Origin: JAXMBN01 sp046349875
GTDB lineage: Bacteria > Planctomycetota > Planctomycetia > Pirellulales > Pirellulaceae
NCBI GenBank assembly: GCA_046349875.1
Contig: JAXMBN010000011.1
Span: forward strand, 85,445 to 149,444
Direction: 5' to 3'
Length of the DNA: 64,000 nucleotides
A program made the position numbers and the translations under genes. Below, piece by piece: positions 1-7,402 of the stretch; position 1 is the stretch's first letter, and every line of letters starts with the position of its first letter. The notes beneath the pieces were generated by a model. It was not told where the DNA came from, ran no database searches, and saw only the letters and a list, made by a program, of their open reading frames with translations.

Positions 1-1628
1 GTCCAATTGCGTCGAAACGCAGGACAATACGATCTGGCGAATGCCTTACTCCGCGGGTTCCGCCCCGAGAACATGACGGTAAAAACCCAAATCAAGATTC
101 AAAGCGACTCACCGAAGACCAAGGCGAACAACTTCGTATCAAGCAGATCAATGAGGAGTCTTGCTTAACCCAGATCCAACGAGCGGATGATGCTGCTCTT
201 CAAATGGCCCTAGAGCCTATACGCGCCGAGATCGCCGAAAAACTCTCTTCGAACACGCTCAATCGCATGGTCGATTATGAACGGCTCAAAGACGACGATA
301 CGATGAAACTTGAAAGCCGTGTTGCGATGGGCATCAGCGGTTGGATCGCCGGCTCCGGTTTGACCATTGAAAACCTAGGACTTGCCAAATCTCTGATTCA
401 AACTCGCGAGCTCGTTACCAAGTTCCTATCGAACACTTCCGAAGTCCAACGGCGCGATCTCCTTCAGCAGATTAAGAAGCTCGAAGCGGGCTCGCCTCGC
501 TTCATTGCGCCGTTGGTCGCCCACATGCTACCCGCGATTCCCTTGCCAACTCCCACCGAATCCGATCCGACTCGCTTCAAGATCGATATCCCTGTCGCGC
601 AATTGGATGGCGAGCAAGTTTCGTACTATCTCCAGCTACCACCTCAATACGATCCGTACCGCTCTTACCCGTGCATCTTAGCGTTGCATGGTGGAGGCAC
701 CGCGGAGAGCGAGCTGAATTGGTGGGCTGGCCGATACAACGAAGAGTGGAAAATGGCGGATGGTCAAGCGTCGCGACATGGCTTCGTCGTGGTTTCACCT
801 ATGTGGAAGAATCCTGATTCAGGCCTCTATCAATCGACTGAAAACGAACACGCTCGAGCCCTCGCTTGCTTGCGTGATGCCATGCGACGAACCAATGTGG
901 ACTCCAATCGCGTGTACGTGGGCGGCCATTACTCAGGGGCGATGCTGGCATGGGATCTAGCTTTATCCCATCCTGATCTTTGGGCTGGTGCAGTTGCCAT
1001 CGGTCTTGGCACACCCACACCCTTTATCAAGCACTATCACGAGAGCGCTCGTTATGTCCCCCTCTATTTTGTTTCAGGGGAACTCGATGGTGCACCTGGA
1101 CCACGCATTCGTTTTGGTGCTGCCCTCGACGACTACATGCAATTCTCCCGCAATGACGTTCTCTACGTTCAATACAATGGCCGCGGAAGCGATATGTTCG
1201 TCGAAGAACTACCTCGCATCATGCAATGGATGAACCTTGCCAGTCACACCCGTATTCCTCCACCGAAATCGAACATCACTCTCCGCTCTGCGCGGCCTGG
1301 CGATAACTTCTTTTGGTGGCTCGAGGTGAATGAATTCAACAACGACAAGATGAATCATCCGTTGCTCAAGTTCCTTCCCAATCGTGTGGCGGATCTCAAG
1401 TTCGAACGCAATCCTCAATCCAATACATTCACTTTTTCCGCCCTTCCCGCTCAGAAATTTACCTTGTGGCTCGATCCAACCACGGCGGACTTCACCAAGA
1501 AGATCAAGGTCATTCAAAAGCGAGACAAAAACGTCGAAGTGACACCAAATGTAGAAGTTTTGCTCGAAGATGTCCGAACTCGTGCCGATCGTCTTCGCCC
1601 GTTTTGGGCGAAGGTTGAAATCGACTGA
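1..1628 (+). CDS. Alpha/beta hydrolase (esterase/PHB depolymerase-like), 5' partial
   Basis: This is probably a hydrolase of the alpha/beta fold acting on an ester or peptide bond; the substrate cannot be told. The oxyanion-hole strand (ILALHGGG, residues 158-165 counted from the ATG at 204) is followed by a nucleophile-elbow strand, VYVGGHYSGAMLAWD, near residues 238-251. Relatives usually read GHSMGG there, so the expected serine lies at Y243 and the nearest serine is S244. The reading frame is open upstream of the ATG at 204 to position 3 with protein-like content, so 204 is unlikely to be the true start. Upstream of about position 100 the better protein sequence lies in frame 1, which implies an indel near 95-115 and a start beyond the window. 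It converges on the PEP-CTERM gene with 16 bp between stops. No signal peptide is visible because the N-terminus is missing. Confidence 0.75.
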   Translation, partial: PIASKRRTIRSGECLTPRVPPREHDGKNPNQDSKRLTEDQGEQLRIKQINEESCLTQIQRADDAALQMALEPIRAEIAEKLSSNTLNRMVDYERLKDDDTMKLESRVAMGISGWIAGSGLTIENLGLAKSLIQTRELVTKFLSNTSEVQRRDLLQQIKKLEAGSPRFIAPLVAHMLPAIPLPTPTESDPTRFKIDIPVAQLDGEQVSYYLQLPPQYDPYRSYPCILALHGGGTAESELNWWAGRYNEEWKMADGQASRHGFVVVSPMWKNPDSGLYQSTENEHARALACLRDAMRRTNVDSNRVYVGGHYSGAMLAWDLALSHPDLWAGAVAIGLGTPTPFIKHYHESARYVPLYFVSGELDGAPGPRIRFGAALDDYMQFSRNDVLYVQYNGRGSDMFVEELPRIMQWMNLASHTRIPPPKSNITLRSARPGDNFFWWLEVNEFNNDKMNHPLLKFLPNRVADLKFERNPQSNTFTFSALPAQKFTLWLDPTTADFTKKIKVIQKRDKNVEVTPNVEVLLEDVRTRADRLRPFWAKVEID

Positions 1629-1644
1629 TGCGATCGGCTTGGGA

Positions 1645-2505
1645 TCATGCCTTGGAAGAGGGCTCACGATCTGCTTGTCGGCCTGTTTGTCGGCGGCGCG
1701 AACGTCGCGACCACCGCACGAGACCACCTACACCAAGAGCAACACTTAGGCACGCCATCGATGTAGGTTCAGGAACCGCCGTCACTGAAAGATTATCCAA
1801 CGCAAAATAGGTTGGAGTATTGATCCCGAAGGTGCCCGTGTCGCTGGAATCAAATTGAAAACCAATCGATCGAACTTGTCCTAACCCAGTTAGATCGACC
1901 GAATTCCACTGATTGCGAACAAAGTCTTGGGTATTGTCTGAAAAGCGATAGTCGGCCAGATAATAGTCCATCGAACCTGTCGCAGAACCCGTTCGATTAG
2001 ACCCAGAATAACCGGTAATGGTCAACTTCAGGAAGTCAGGGTCATTGCCTGATGTCCCACCAAACTTCTTGGCAAATCGGTCACCATTGAGCATCGAAAG
2101 AGCGGCATAGGTGGTATTCGCTAAATCGACCTTCTGCACTTGAACGGTATCGGCGAACGACAAATAGGTGTTACCAAACCCAACACCATAGGCCGCCGAA
2201 CCGGAACCCGATCCTGGATAGGCCGCATACTGATTTGTAAAGCCAGCGGTCGTCGAATTGGAGACGCTCGACAGCGCCCATCCTGACCAGAAACCACCGA
2301 AACTCGAATTGTAACTGTTCGGGAGATAGAAGCTTCCTAAGGTAAATCCATTGTTGTTCGTTACTGGACCGCCATTTTGAAAAGAGCCGGCAGGAACAGA
2401 ACCTTCAAAAGTTAGCAAGTCGGCATGGGCCGATATGGTTGTAAGGCAAAGGCCCAGTAGGGCAAACCCAAATATCGAAAAGTCGTTGCGTCGTATCATC
2501 ATCAT
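1645..2505 (-). CDS. DUF4465 family protein with PEP-CTERM anchor
   Basis: This is a secreted or surface-displayed beta-rich protein of 286 residues. The start at 2505 is preferred over 2529 because a GGAG sits 5 bases before it. A signal peptide (IFGFALLGLCLTTISAHA) is followed by a DUF4465 domain: FWSGWALS and NQYAAYPGSG early in the domain, and the closing DTGTFGINTPTYFALDNL block. The C-terminus has VPEPTSMA, a hydrophobic helix and an arginine-rich tail, which is the PEP-CTERM sorting signal recognised by an exosortase. It is the second gene behind the B12 riboswitch and the damaged DUF1559 gene on the same strand. From memory, DUF4465 includes the BtuH surface cobalamin-binding proteins of Bacteroidetes, so corrinoid binding is an inference supported by the riboswitch and not shown by the residues themselves. 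Confidence 0.85.
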   Translation of the reverse strand: MMMIRRNDFSIFGFALLGLCLTTISAHADLLTFEGSVPAGSFQNGGPVTNNNGFTLGSFYLPNSYNSSFGGFWSGWALSSVSNSTTAGFTNQYAAYPGSGSGSAAYGVGFGNTYLSFADTVQVQKVDLANTTYAALSMLNGDRFAKKFGGTSGNDPDFLKLTITGYSGSNRTGSATGSMDYYLADYRFSDNTQDFVRNQWNSVDLTGLGQVRSIGFQFDSSDTGTFGINTPTYFALDNLSVTAVPEPTSMACLSVALGVGGLVRWSRRSRRRQTGRQADREPSSKA

Positions 2506-2606
2506 GGTTCTCCAAAAATCAAGCTGCAAGTCACGTCTATGTTCGGTAATAAAGAAGTTGTGGTCTCACACTCGGGGGAGTGGAGACGCGAAAGCTTGGC
2601 GAGCAT

Positions 2607-3398
2607 TTACTCGGGGTCGTCGTATCGATCACCGTCACCGCGAGTGATCATGGCTGCCAGCACTTGTTGATCGATTGAATCCGAAGAAAACGAACGCGTC
2701 CGCAGCAGAACAGTCCATCGCTCCACCGGGATGCTTGCTGCGAATTTCGTTGTCGCCGATCCAACTCGTTGGGTCATTGATGCCACCCGACTGTTCAAAG
2801 ACATTGCTACCGTTGATCCATTCGGCGTCGGGCCCAAAGCATCTTCAGCAACACAAAGTGTTGCGGTCAGTCCATCGGTGATGTCGCGAAAATGGAATGC
2901 GCGATCGTAGACGAAGACTCCGTTGTTGGTATTCGAATGCGTTGTAATGCGGCTTGCCCAAAATACGCCACCGTAATCGCTTCGACCGCGCACCTGCGTT
3001 CTCTCGGGAACCGATGGACATTGATAGATTGCGATACGATAGTTGGCCGCACGATCGTTGTTGGGATGATCAAAGGGGACGTTGTAGTCGATAAGCTGGC
3101 CAAGATTCTGCTGTTCCAAAAAAGGAAGCAACAAGGCAGACCAAGCGAAGTTCTTGAGTTGTGAGGGGATCCACCCGGCCTCCACTGAAGGCAACCGGGA
3201 GGTAGTCGTCGCTGCGTATCGTGGTAGTTATGCAGCGCGATTCCAATTTGATGAAGGTTGTTTTGGCAAGACATACGCCGCGCTGCTTCGCGAGCTTGCT
3301 GGACTGCCGGCAACAGAATACCAACCAAGATTCCAATGATCGCTATGACCACGAGAAGCTCAATCAGAGTGAATGCCGAGCGGCCATTGGCTGGCCAT
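2607..3398 (-). pseudogene. DUF1559 (pseudopilin-like) gene broken by several frameshifts
   Basis: The N-terminus carries a type IV pilin-like methylation/cleavage signal (FTLIELLVVIAIIGIL), then LLPAVQQAREAARRMSC, the hallmark of the planctomycete DUF1559 family of secreted proteins. The likely start is the ATG at 3398, with GGAG 8 bases upstream. That ATG is one frame away from the pilin motif, which begins about 3385. The frame changes again near 3180-3195 (to LKNFAWSALLLPFLEQQNL), near 2840 (to DAEWINGSNVFEQSGG, NDPTSWIGDNEIRSKHPGGAM), and near 2725 (to SDSIDQQVLAAMITRGDGD, the C-terminus). Family-conserved blocks survive in three frames, so the damage is indel-only. It may be a recent pseudogene or, more likely, sequencing error. 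It is the first gene downstream of the cobalamin riboswitch. Confidence 0.75.
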
Positions 3399-3599
3399 GA
3401 TGTATCTCCTTATCATTCCATACAAGAAAGGAAAAGCACTCTATTGCGCAGCCCAGCCTATGCGCAGAGCGATCCCTTGGCGCATGAGCAATGGTTAACC
3501 CACGTAGGAACTAAGGAGCTACAGGGAAAACGGAAATGGGGCAAAACGAAAACAATGGATTGAAAGCTCGGCCAAACGCTCCACCCAAAGAGCACCGAT

Positions 3600-3848
3600 G
3601 ACCTCGTCCTCGGTGATCTTCTGACTTCCACGCATTCGAACCGCTTCGCCTTCTCGTGCTACTCGCCCAAGAGCGAAGAACACAATGGCATTTTCAGAAC
3701 AAGTGAATCGAGATGAGAGGTGTCTCTCATCGCATGGGTTACAGCGGCCGGGCCGTCTCGGAATCGCACCGAAGTTCCCTGTTTCGCGGTTGCTTTAGAA
3801 ACGCAGGCTTTCGCAAGCCTTTGTCGAGCACCGCCACCGTGTGACGTG
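3600..3848 (-). ncRNA. Cobalamin (B12) riboswitch
   Basis: Read on the minus strand, the RNA has the core GGGAACTTCGGTGCGATTCC, then GAGACGGCCCGGCCGCTGTAA (3736-3779). This matches the conserved cobalamin-aptamer pattern GGGAA-x-CGGTG-CGAxTCCG-x-GGxCC-CGCCACTGT. The 3' B12 box reads GGAAGTCAGAAGATCACC (3612-3629), followed by a hairpin with CACCGA/TCGGTG arms that would supply the L13 loop. The 5' side contains GGTGGCGGTGCTCG near 3825-3840. It lies about 200 nt upstream of the DUF1559 start and in the same direction, so it should repress that gene and the DUF4465 gene behind it when cobalamin is plentiful. I could not assign the expression platform; no clear terminator with a U-run is seen. 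Confidence 0.92.
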
Positions 3849-3854
3849 GCGTAA

Positions 3855-3882
3855 AGAGTACCACATCATCCAACCTTCTCAA
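3855..3882 (-). promoter_or_regulatory. Putative sigma-70-type promoter of the B12 riboswitch transcript
   Basis: On the minus strand TTGAGA (3882-3877) and TACTCT (3860-3855) are separated by 16 bases, a good -35/-10 arrangement. The predicted transcription start falls at about 3848, just before the first conserved part of the aptamer. Planctomycete promoter consensus is not well fixed, so this is a placement argument. Confidence 0.45.
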
Positions 3883-4024
3883 CCCCGAACATCCGATTTC
3901 ACAAAGTTAAATTGGATAAGCTTTTCTTAAGATTCATGCGTGAAGGGCTTGATTTTCTAGGGTGAAAGCGACCTCCCTTATCAAACGATTTCCACCCCAA
4001 TCAGCAACACTCTCATGGCCGAAA

Positions 4025-4645
4025 TCAATCCTCTAAGAATTGGATATCGGTATCGGCCAACTGGCTTGATGAAACAGGACGACAAGTCTTTCCCGTGCTT
4101 TCCGTAGAACGACCGCTCGGACCACGATGCGGAATGTGACGCAACTCGCGCGTCTCAAGCGGAAACGTGAAGGTCGTCTGCTGAGCCAACCATTGGGCCG
4201 CCTCGCGATTGTAGGGACTCTCTAAATTGAAGTTGCGGAAGCATAGCATGTCCCACAACATCTCGCAGAGATGATCGATCTGCAGACTAGGTACCCAATA
4301 CGAAGAGTATCCACCCAAGCAGACCGCACCCGATGGCGCAATATTGGGATGAAAGATCGGAGTGATCCATTGCAGGTTCGGCATGTGCCTCGGATAGTGT
4401 GGCCCCAAGGTGATTCGACATTGATGCTCTTCCATGATTCGAATGCCATACTCGAACGGATCACACACGCGCACCAAACTCGGACCATAAAACCATAACA
4501 GATAAGACTCCGGCAAATCGAGCTCACCGCGATAGCAGACTTCAAATGCAAAGGCCCCGCTTTCGTTTGCCAAAGCACTCAGCGCTTCAAAGTCGGTTTG
4601 CAGTCGCCGCTGTCGTGGTGAATAATTTTCGATAGGTTCACTCAT
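4025..4645 (-). CDS. E2-like ubiquitin-conjugating enzyme (UBC fold), bacterial
   Basis: Residues 8-155 of this 206-residue protein follow the UBC fold in order: an N-terminal helix (RQRRLQTDFEALSALA), strands up to HYPRHMPNLQWITPIFHPNI, the active-site loop, then SSYWVPSLQIDHLCEML. The HPN motif is H99-P100-N101; the cysteine aligned with the E2 catalytic thiol is C109 in SGAVCLGG; the following conserved tryptophan is W117. All the residues used by eukaryotic E2s to accept a ubiquitin thioester are therefore present. Residues about 157-206 form a polar extension without recognised motif. It lies 20 bp downstream of a ubiquitin-like gene on the same strand, so the two are probably one transcript. 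Known bacterial E2s occur with E1, JAB or RING proteins; none is visible within this window. The most likely role is transfer of the neighbouring beta-grasp protein to a target; target and pathway are unknown. Confidence 0.85.
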   Translation of the reverse strand: MSEPIENYSPRQRRLQTDFEALSALANESGAFAFEVCYRGELDLPESYLLWFYGPSLVRVCDPFEYGIRIMEEHQCRITLGPHYPRHMPNLQWITPIFHPNIAPSGAVCLGGYSSYWVPSLQIDHLCEMLWDMLCFRNFNLESPYNREAAQWLAQQTTFTFPLETRELRHIPHRGPSGRSTESTGKTCRPVSSSQLADTDIQFLED

Positions 4646-4665
4646 CGCACATCATGCTCTCCAAC

Positions 4666-4977
4666 TCACATCGACTTCTTCGATTTGCAAAATGAACCAG
4701 CGACCATTTCGGGATAGACGACCAAGTGATCCCCCTGCCCTACTTCGGCATCTTCCAAGGTTTGGTCTTCTAAAAGACGTTTCCCACCCTCGCGATGATC
4801 GAGTGAATAGCTGATGGGCAACCCGTCCGGTCCGAGAACGGGGAGTTGAAGCTTGGAGACGACATTGGGAAGGATCCTTTTGACCGGAACACCTTTCGCA
4901 ATCACCGCTTCAACACTTTTTGAACCAGTTTGATCCACAAAAGTGACCCGAGTTTTTTCGTCCATTTGGCTTGTCAT
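4666..4977 (-). CDS. Ubiquitin-like beta-grasp protein (YukD/EsaB-like)
   Basis: This 103-residue protein has the strand-helix-strand layout of a ubiquitin-like fold: TRVTFVDQTGSKSVEAVI, a helix KRILPNVVSKLQL, then ISYSLDHREGGKRLLEDQTL and EVGQGDHLVVYPEM. The last block, 'L-x-D-A-x-V-x-x-G-D-x-L', is typical of YukD/EsaB-like and bacterial ubiquitin-like proteins. The C-terminus reads EMVAGSFCKSKKSM, so there is no terminal di-glycine; conjugation would need trimming after G94-like VAG, or the protein is not conjugated. The start at 4977 is chosen because it overlaps the stop of an upstream same-strand ORF as ATGA. It precedes the E2-like gene by 20 bp, and that neighbourhood is the main argument for a conjugation role. 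Alternative: a stand-alone regulatory beta-grasp protein of the type VII secretion kind, but no WXG100 or EccC gene is nearby. Confidence 0.75.
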   Translation of the reverse strand: MTSQMDEKTRVTFVDQTGSKSVEAVIAKGVPVKRILPNVVSKLQLPVLGPDGLPISYSLDHREGGKRLLEDQTLEDAEVGQGDHLVVYPEMVAGSFCKSKKSM

Positions 4978-5087
4978 CGCAGCTGGCACTCTCCCTGAAT
5001 AATGTGGTTTTCTATTGGAAAGGCACAATCTTCGATCGTTCGAGGCGCAAGTTTGTGCTTCGGGGAAACAGCTTCCATTGAGAGCAT
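4974..5087 (-). CDS. Short ORF overlapping the ubiquitin-like gene (uncertain)
   Basis: A reading frame on the minus strand ends in a TGA that overlaps the ATG of the ubiquitin-like gene (ATGA), a usual sign of translational coupling. The first in-frame ATG is at 5087 and gives 37 residues (MLSMEAVSPKHK to HIIQGECQLR). The frame stays open upstream to 5351, but beyond 5216 it would run antisense through the signal peptide of the propeller gene. No ribosome-binding site is evident. It could be a leader peptide, a small third component, or chance. Confidence 0.25.
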   Translation of the reverse strand: MLSMEAVSPKHKLAPRTIEDCAFPIENHIIQGECQLR

Positions 5088-5215
5088 TTTGGCAGAAATC
5101 GGCTTCAGAGTGTGAAAATCGCTACCTGCGGCATTCCCATGGGTTAAAAAGAGTTCGGCGTTCTCGATGTTTTCTTGGAACGCAATCTTTTCTACCGGAA
5201 GTTTAGGAGTCTCCG

Positions 5216-6649
5216 ATGTCGCCACTGCGCCGGCTATTCTCGCTTGGTTTGTGTATGGGTTTTGCGGCAAGTTCGCTACACGCCGCCGACTGGTCTCGTT
5301 TTCGAGGCGAAAATGGAAGTGGTGTCGCTCTCCAGGCAACCAATTTGCCATCCGAATGGTCCCCTACCAAAAACTTGGCTTGGAAGTGCGAGTTGCCAGG
5401 ACCTGGATCATCGAGCCCCATCATCGTTGGCGATCGCGTCTTCGTGACTTGTTGGAGCGGCTACGATGGTGAAAGTGGTTCTCTTGAAACGCTCAAACGC
5501 CACTTGCTTTGCATCGATCGCAAGTCGGGCAAAACCTTGTGGAATCGCGAAGTCAAAGCAACGCTTCCAGAAGACAACTATGGAGGCATGTTTGCCGAAC
5601 ATGGTTACGCATCCCATTCTCCCGTGACGGACGGCAAGATGGTATACGTCTTCTTTGGAAAGTCGGGGGTTCATGCATACGACTTCGAAGGAAATGAAAA
5701 ATGGAATGCCATGGTCGGCGATGGACTCGATTCACGACGATGGGGTTCTGCGTGTAGCCCAATCCTTTACGAAGATAAACTGATCGTTCTCGCATCGGCC
5801 GAGAGCCACACTCTCTATGCCTTTGATAAGACGACTGGAAAAGAACTGTGGAAGTCGCCAGCCGATAACTTTACAAGCACCTGGGGAACTCCTGTCCTCG
5901 TCAAGACCGCGCAAGGCACCACCGAACTTGTGATCGGTGTTCCCGGAGAAATTTGGGGCTTCAATCCAAACGATGGAAAGTTCCTGTGGTATTGCCCTTC
6001 CAATGGTGACGATTCATTCTGTTCGAGCGTGACCGTAAGTGGAGATGTCGTGTATTCCATCGAAGGACGAAGCGGTGGTGGAATTGCCGTTCGCGCAGGT
6101 GGAAAAGACGATGTCTCGATGACCCATGTCGTCTGGAAGAACAACGAACGCAACCGAATTGGCTCGCCTTTGGTAATCGATGACAAGATCTATTTCTTTA
6201 TCGGTCGGGTTGCAAACTGCATCGATGCCAAGACCGGCAAGAGCATTTATCAAGGCCGACTACCTGCAGGTAAAGGAGCCTCCGCGGAAGCCGCGGAGAC
6301 TCCCGCTCGCGATAATGCCCCAGGAGGACCAGGGGGACCTGGCGGCCCCGGGGGACGTGGTAACGGACGAGGTGGCGCTGGAGGGCCTGGTGGACCTGGT
6401 GGAGGCGGTGGAGGTCGACGTGGTGGTGGAGGCCAAGACTATTCGTCTCCCGTCGCTGGCGATGGAAAGATCTTCTATATCACTCGCAACGGAGACATGC
6501 ACGTGATCGCCATCGGACCGGAATTCAAGTCGCTCGGTGTCAATCGCATCACCGATCGAGCTGAGGACTTTAGCAGCACACCGGCTATTGCCGATAACCA
6601 ACTATTTGTTCGTTCAAGCCACGCACTCTACTGCATCCAAGCTCAATAG
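5216..6649 (+). CDS. Secreted PQQ-like beta-propeller protein with glycine-rich insert
   Basis: This 477-residue protein begins with a signal peptide (LFSLGLCMGFAASSLHAA) and the planctomycete propeller opening DWSRFRGENGSG. Repeated blades carry the PQQ-repeat pattern: GKTLWNREV (about 96-104), GNEKWNAMVGDG, TGKELWKSPA and DGKFLWYCPS. The fold is shared with BamB and quinoprotein dehydrogenases; no catalytic residues of a dehydrogenase are obvious, so a structural or binding role in the periplasm or on the surface is likely. Between two late blades, residues about 367-406 are almost all Gly/Pro/Arg with GGPGG repeats, an unusual low-complexity insertion in a loop. The start has AGGAG 7 bases upstream. 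A strong hairpin follows the stop. Confidence 0.85.
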   Translation: MSPLRRLFSLGLCMGFAASSLHAADWSRFRGENGSGVALQATNLPSEWSPTKNLAWKCELPGPGSSSPIIVGDRVFVTCWSGYDGESGSLETLKRHLLCIDRKSGKTLWNREVKATLPEDNYGGMFAEHGYASHSPVTDGKMVYVFFGKSGVHAYDFEGNEKWNAMVGDGLDSRRWGSACSPILYEDKLIVLASAESHTLYAFDKTTGKELWKSPADNFTSTWGTPVLVKTAQGTTELVIGVPGEIWGFNPNDGKFLWYCPSNGDDSFCSSVTVSGDVVYSIEGRSGGGIAVRAGGKDDVSMTHVVWKNNERNRIGSPLVIDDKIYFFIGRVANCIDAKTGKSIYQGRLPAGKGASAEAAETPARDNAPGGPGGPGGPGGRGNGRGGAGGPGGPGGGGGGRRGGGGQDYSSPVAGDGKIFYITRNGDMHVIAIGPEFKSLGVNRITDRAEDFSSTPAIADNQLFVRSSHALYCIQAQ

Positions 6650-6689
6650 AGCCATCGTAGTTAGCAAGTGTGGCTCCTTAGAAACGTCT

Positions 6690-6728
6690 CGAGGCAAGTG
6701 TTTTGAAAACACTTGCCTCGTTTCTTTT
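6690..6728. terminator. Bidirectional intrinsic terminator
   Basis: CGAGGCAAGTGTTTT (6690-6704) and its exact complement (6706-6720) flank one base, giving a long perfect stem with a small AT loop, followed by TTTCTTTT. It lies between the convergent propeller gene and the oxidase-assembly operon and can serve both. Confidence 0.8.
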
Positions 6729-6768
6729 GAACATGCTGTATAAGCGAAAAGAAAAGATAAAACTTCGT

Positions 6769-7371
6769 TCATTCGTAATAACGTGAGATCATGACGTATA
6801 CAATTGGCCCAGTCACGCTCACGTAAAACCAAATCGGCCAACTCCATCGAGCCAACTTGCGATGCGCAGCGAACTCGGCCGTCAGGCCTCGATAGGCTGT
6901 GAAGAGAATGATGGGCAATACGATTGCAGCTAAAACGATATGGGTTAGCAAAAGCACGAGGTAAACCCATCGCATGCCTCCAATCGCCACCTTCTCGGCT
7001 TCGTCGAGTATATGATTGTGATCGACGTCTCCGAACATCGTGCTTCCACTCAGCAAATGGTGGATAATGTAGGACACGAGAAAGAGTACGGACAAGACCA
7101 TGGCCGTTAGCATGAGGTTTCGGTGCATCGCGAACTGACGTTTCTTGATCATCACAAGAGCTGCGACGAGCAAGATCGCAACCAACGAATTGATGATGGC
7201 ATTGGCGGTTGCAAACCAATGTACGTTGAATCCAAGGTCGACCTGGAGTTCTACTTTTCCAAGAACGACGACCGCGATGAAAACGATCGCTGAAACGACC
7301 CCAATGAGAATCGTTGCCAATCGGTCATTCTTCGTAATGGCTGCAGAAAGCATATCGAACATCCCATGCAA
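6769..7371 (-). CDS. DUF420 membrane protein (cytochrome oxidase assembly, CtaM/YozB-like)
   Basis: This is a 200-residue inner-membrane protein with about five hydrophobic segments, for example LIGVVSAIVFIAVVVLG, IINSLVAILLVAALVMI and VYLVLLLTHIVLAAIVLPIIL. The spaced histidines (HWFATANAI, SYIIHHLL, LLTHIVLAA) fit DUF420/CtaM, which is needed for maturation of heme-copper oxidases. It is the last gene of the oxidase-assembly operon, 31 bp after the SCO gene. Between helices, GDVDHNHILDEAEK resembles a calcium-binding EF-hand or dockerin loop (D-x-D-x-N-x-I-x-x-E), an insertion absent from the short Gram-positive proteins I know. Confidence 0.8.
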   Translation of the reverse strand: MHGMFDMLSAAITKNDRLATILIGVVSAIVFIAVVVLGKVELQVDLGFNVHWFATANAIINSLVAILLVAALVMIKKRQFAMHRNLMLTAMVLSVLFLVSYIIHHLLSGSTMFGDVDHNHILDEAEKVAIGGMRWVYLVLLLTHIVLAAIVLPIILFTAYRGLTAEFAAHRKLARWSWPIWFYVSVTGPIVYVMISRYYE

Positions 7372-7402
7372 TCAAGAAAACATCGGCCTCGAACCAACGG
7401 TC

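Noticed and set aside
4666..4977. Type VII secretion component (EsaB/YukD)
   Set aside because: The fold is similar, but no WXG100, EccC or related gene is nearby, while an E2-like gene is adjacent.
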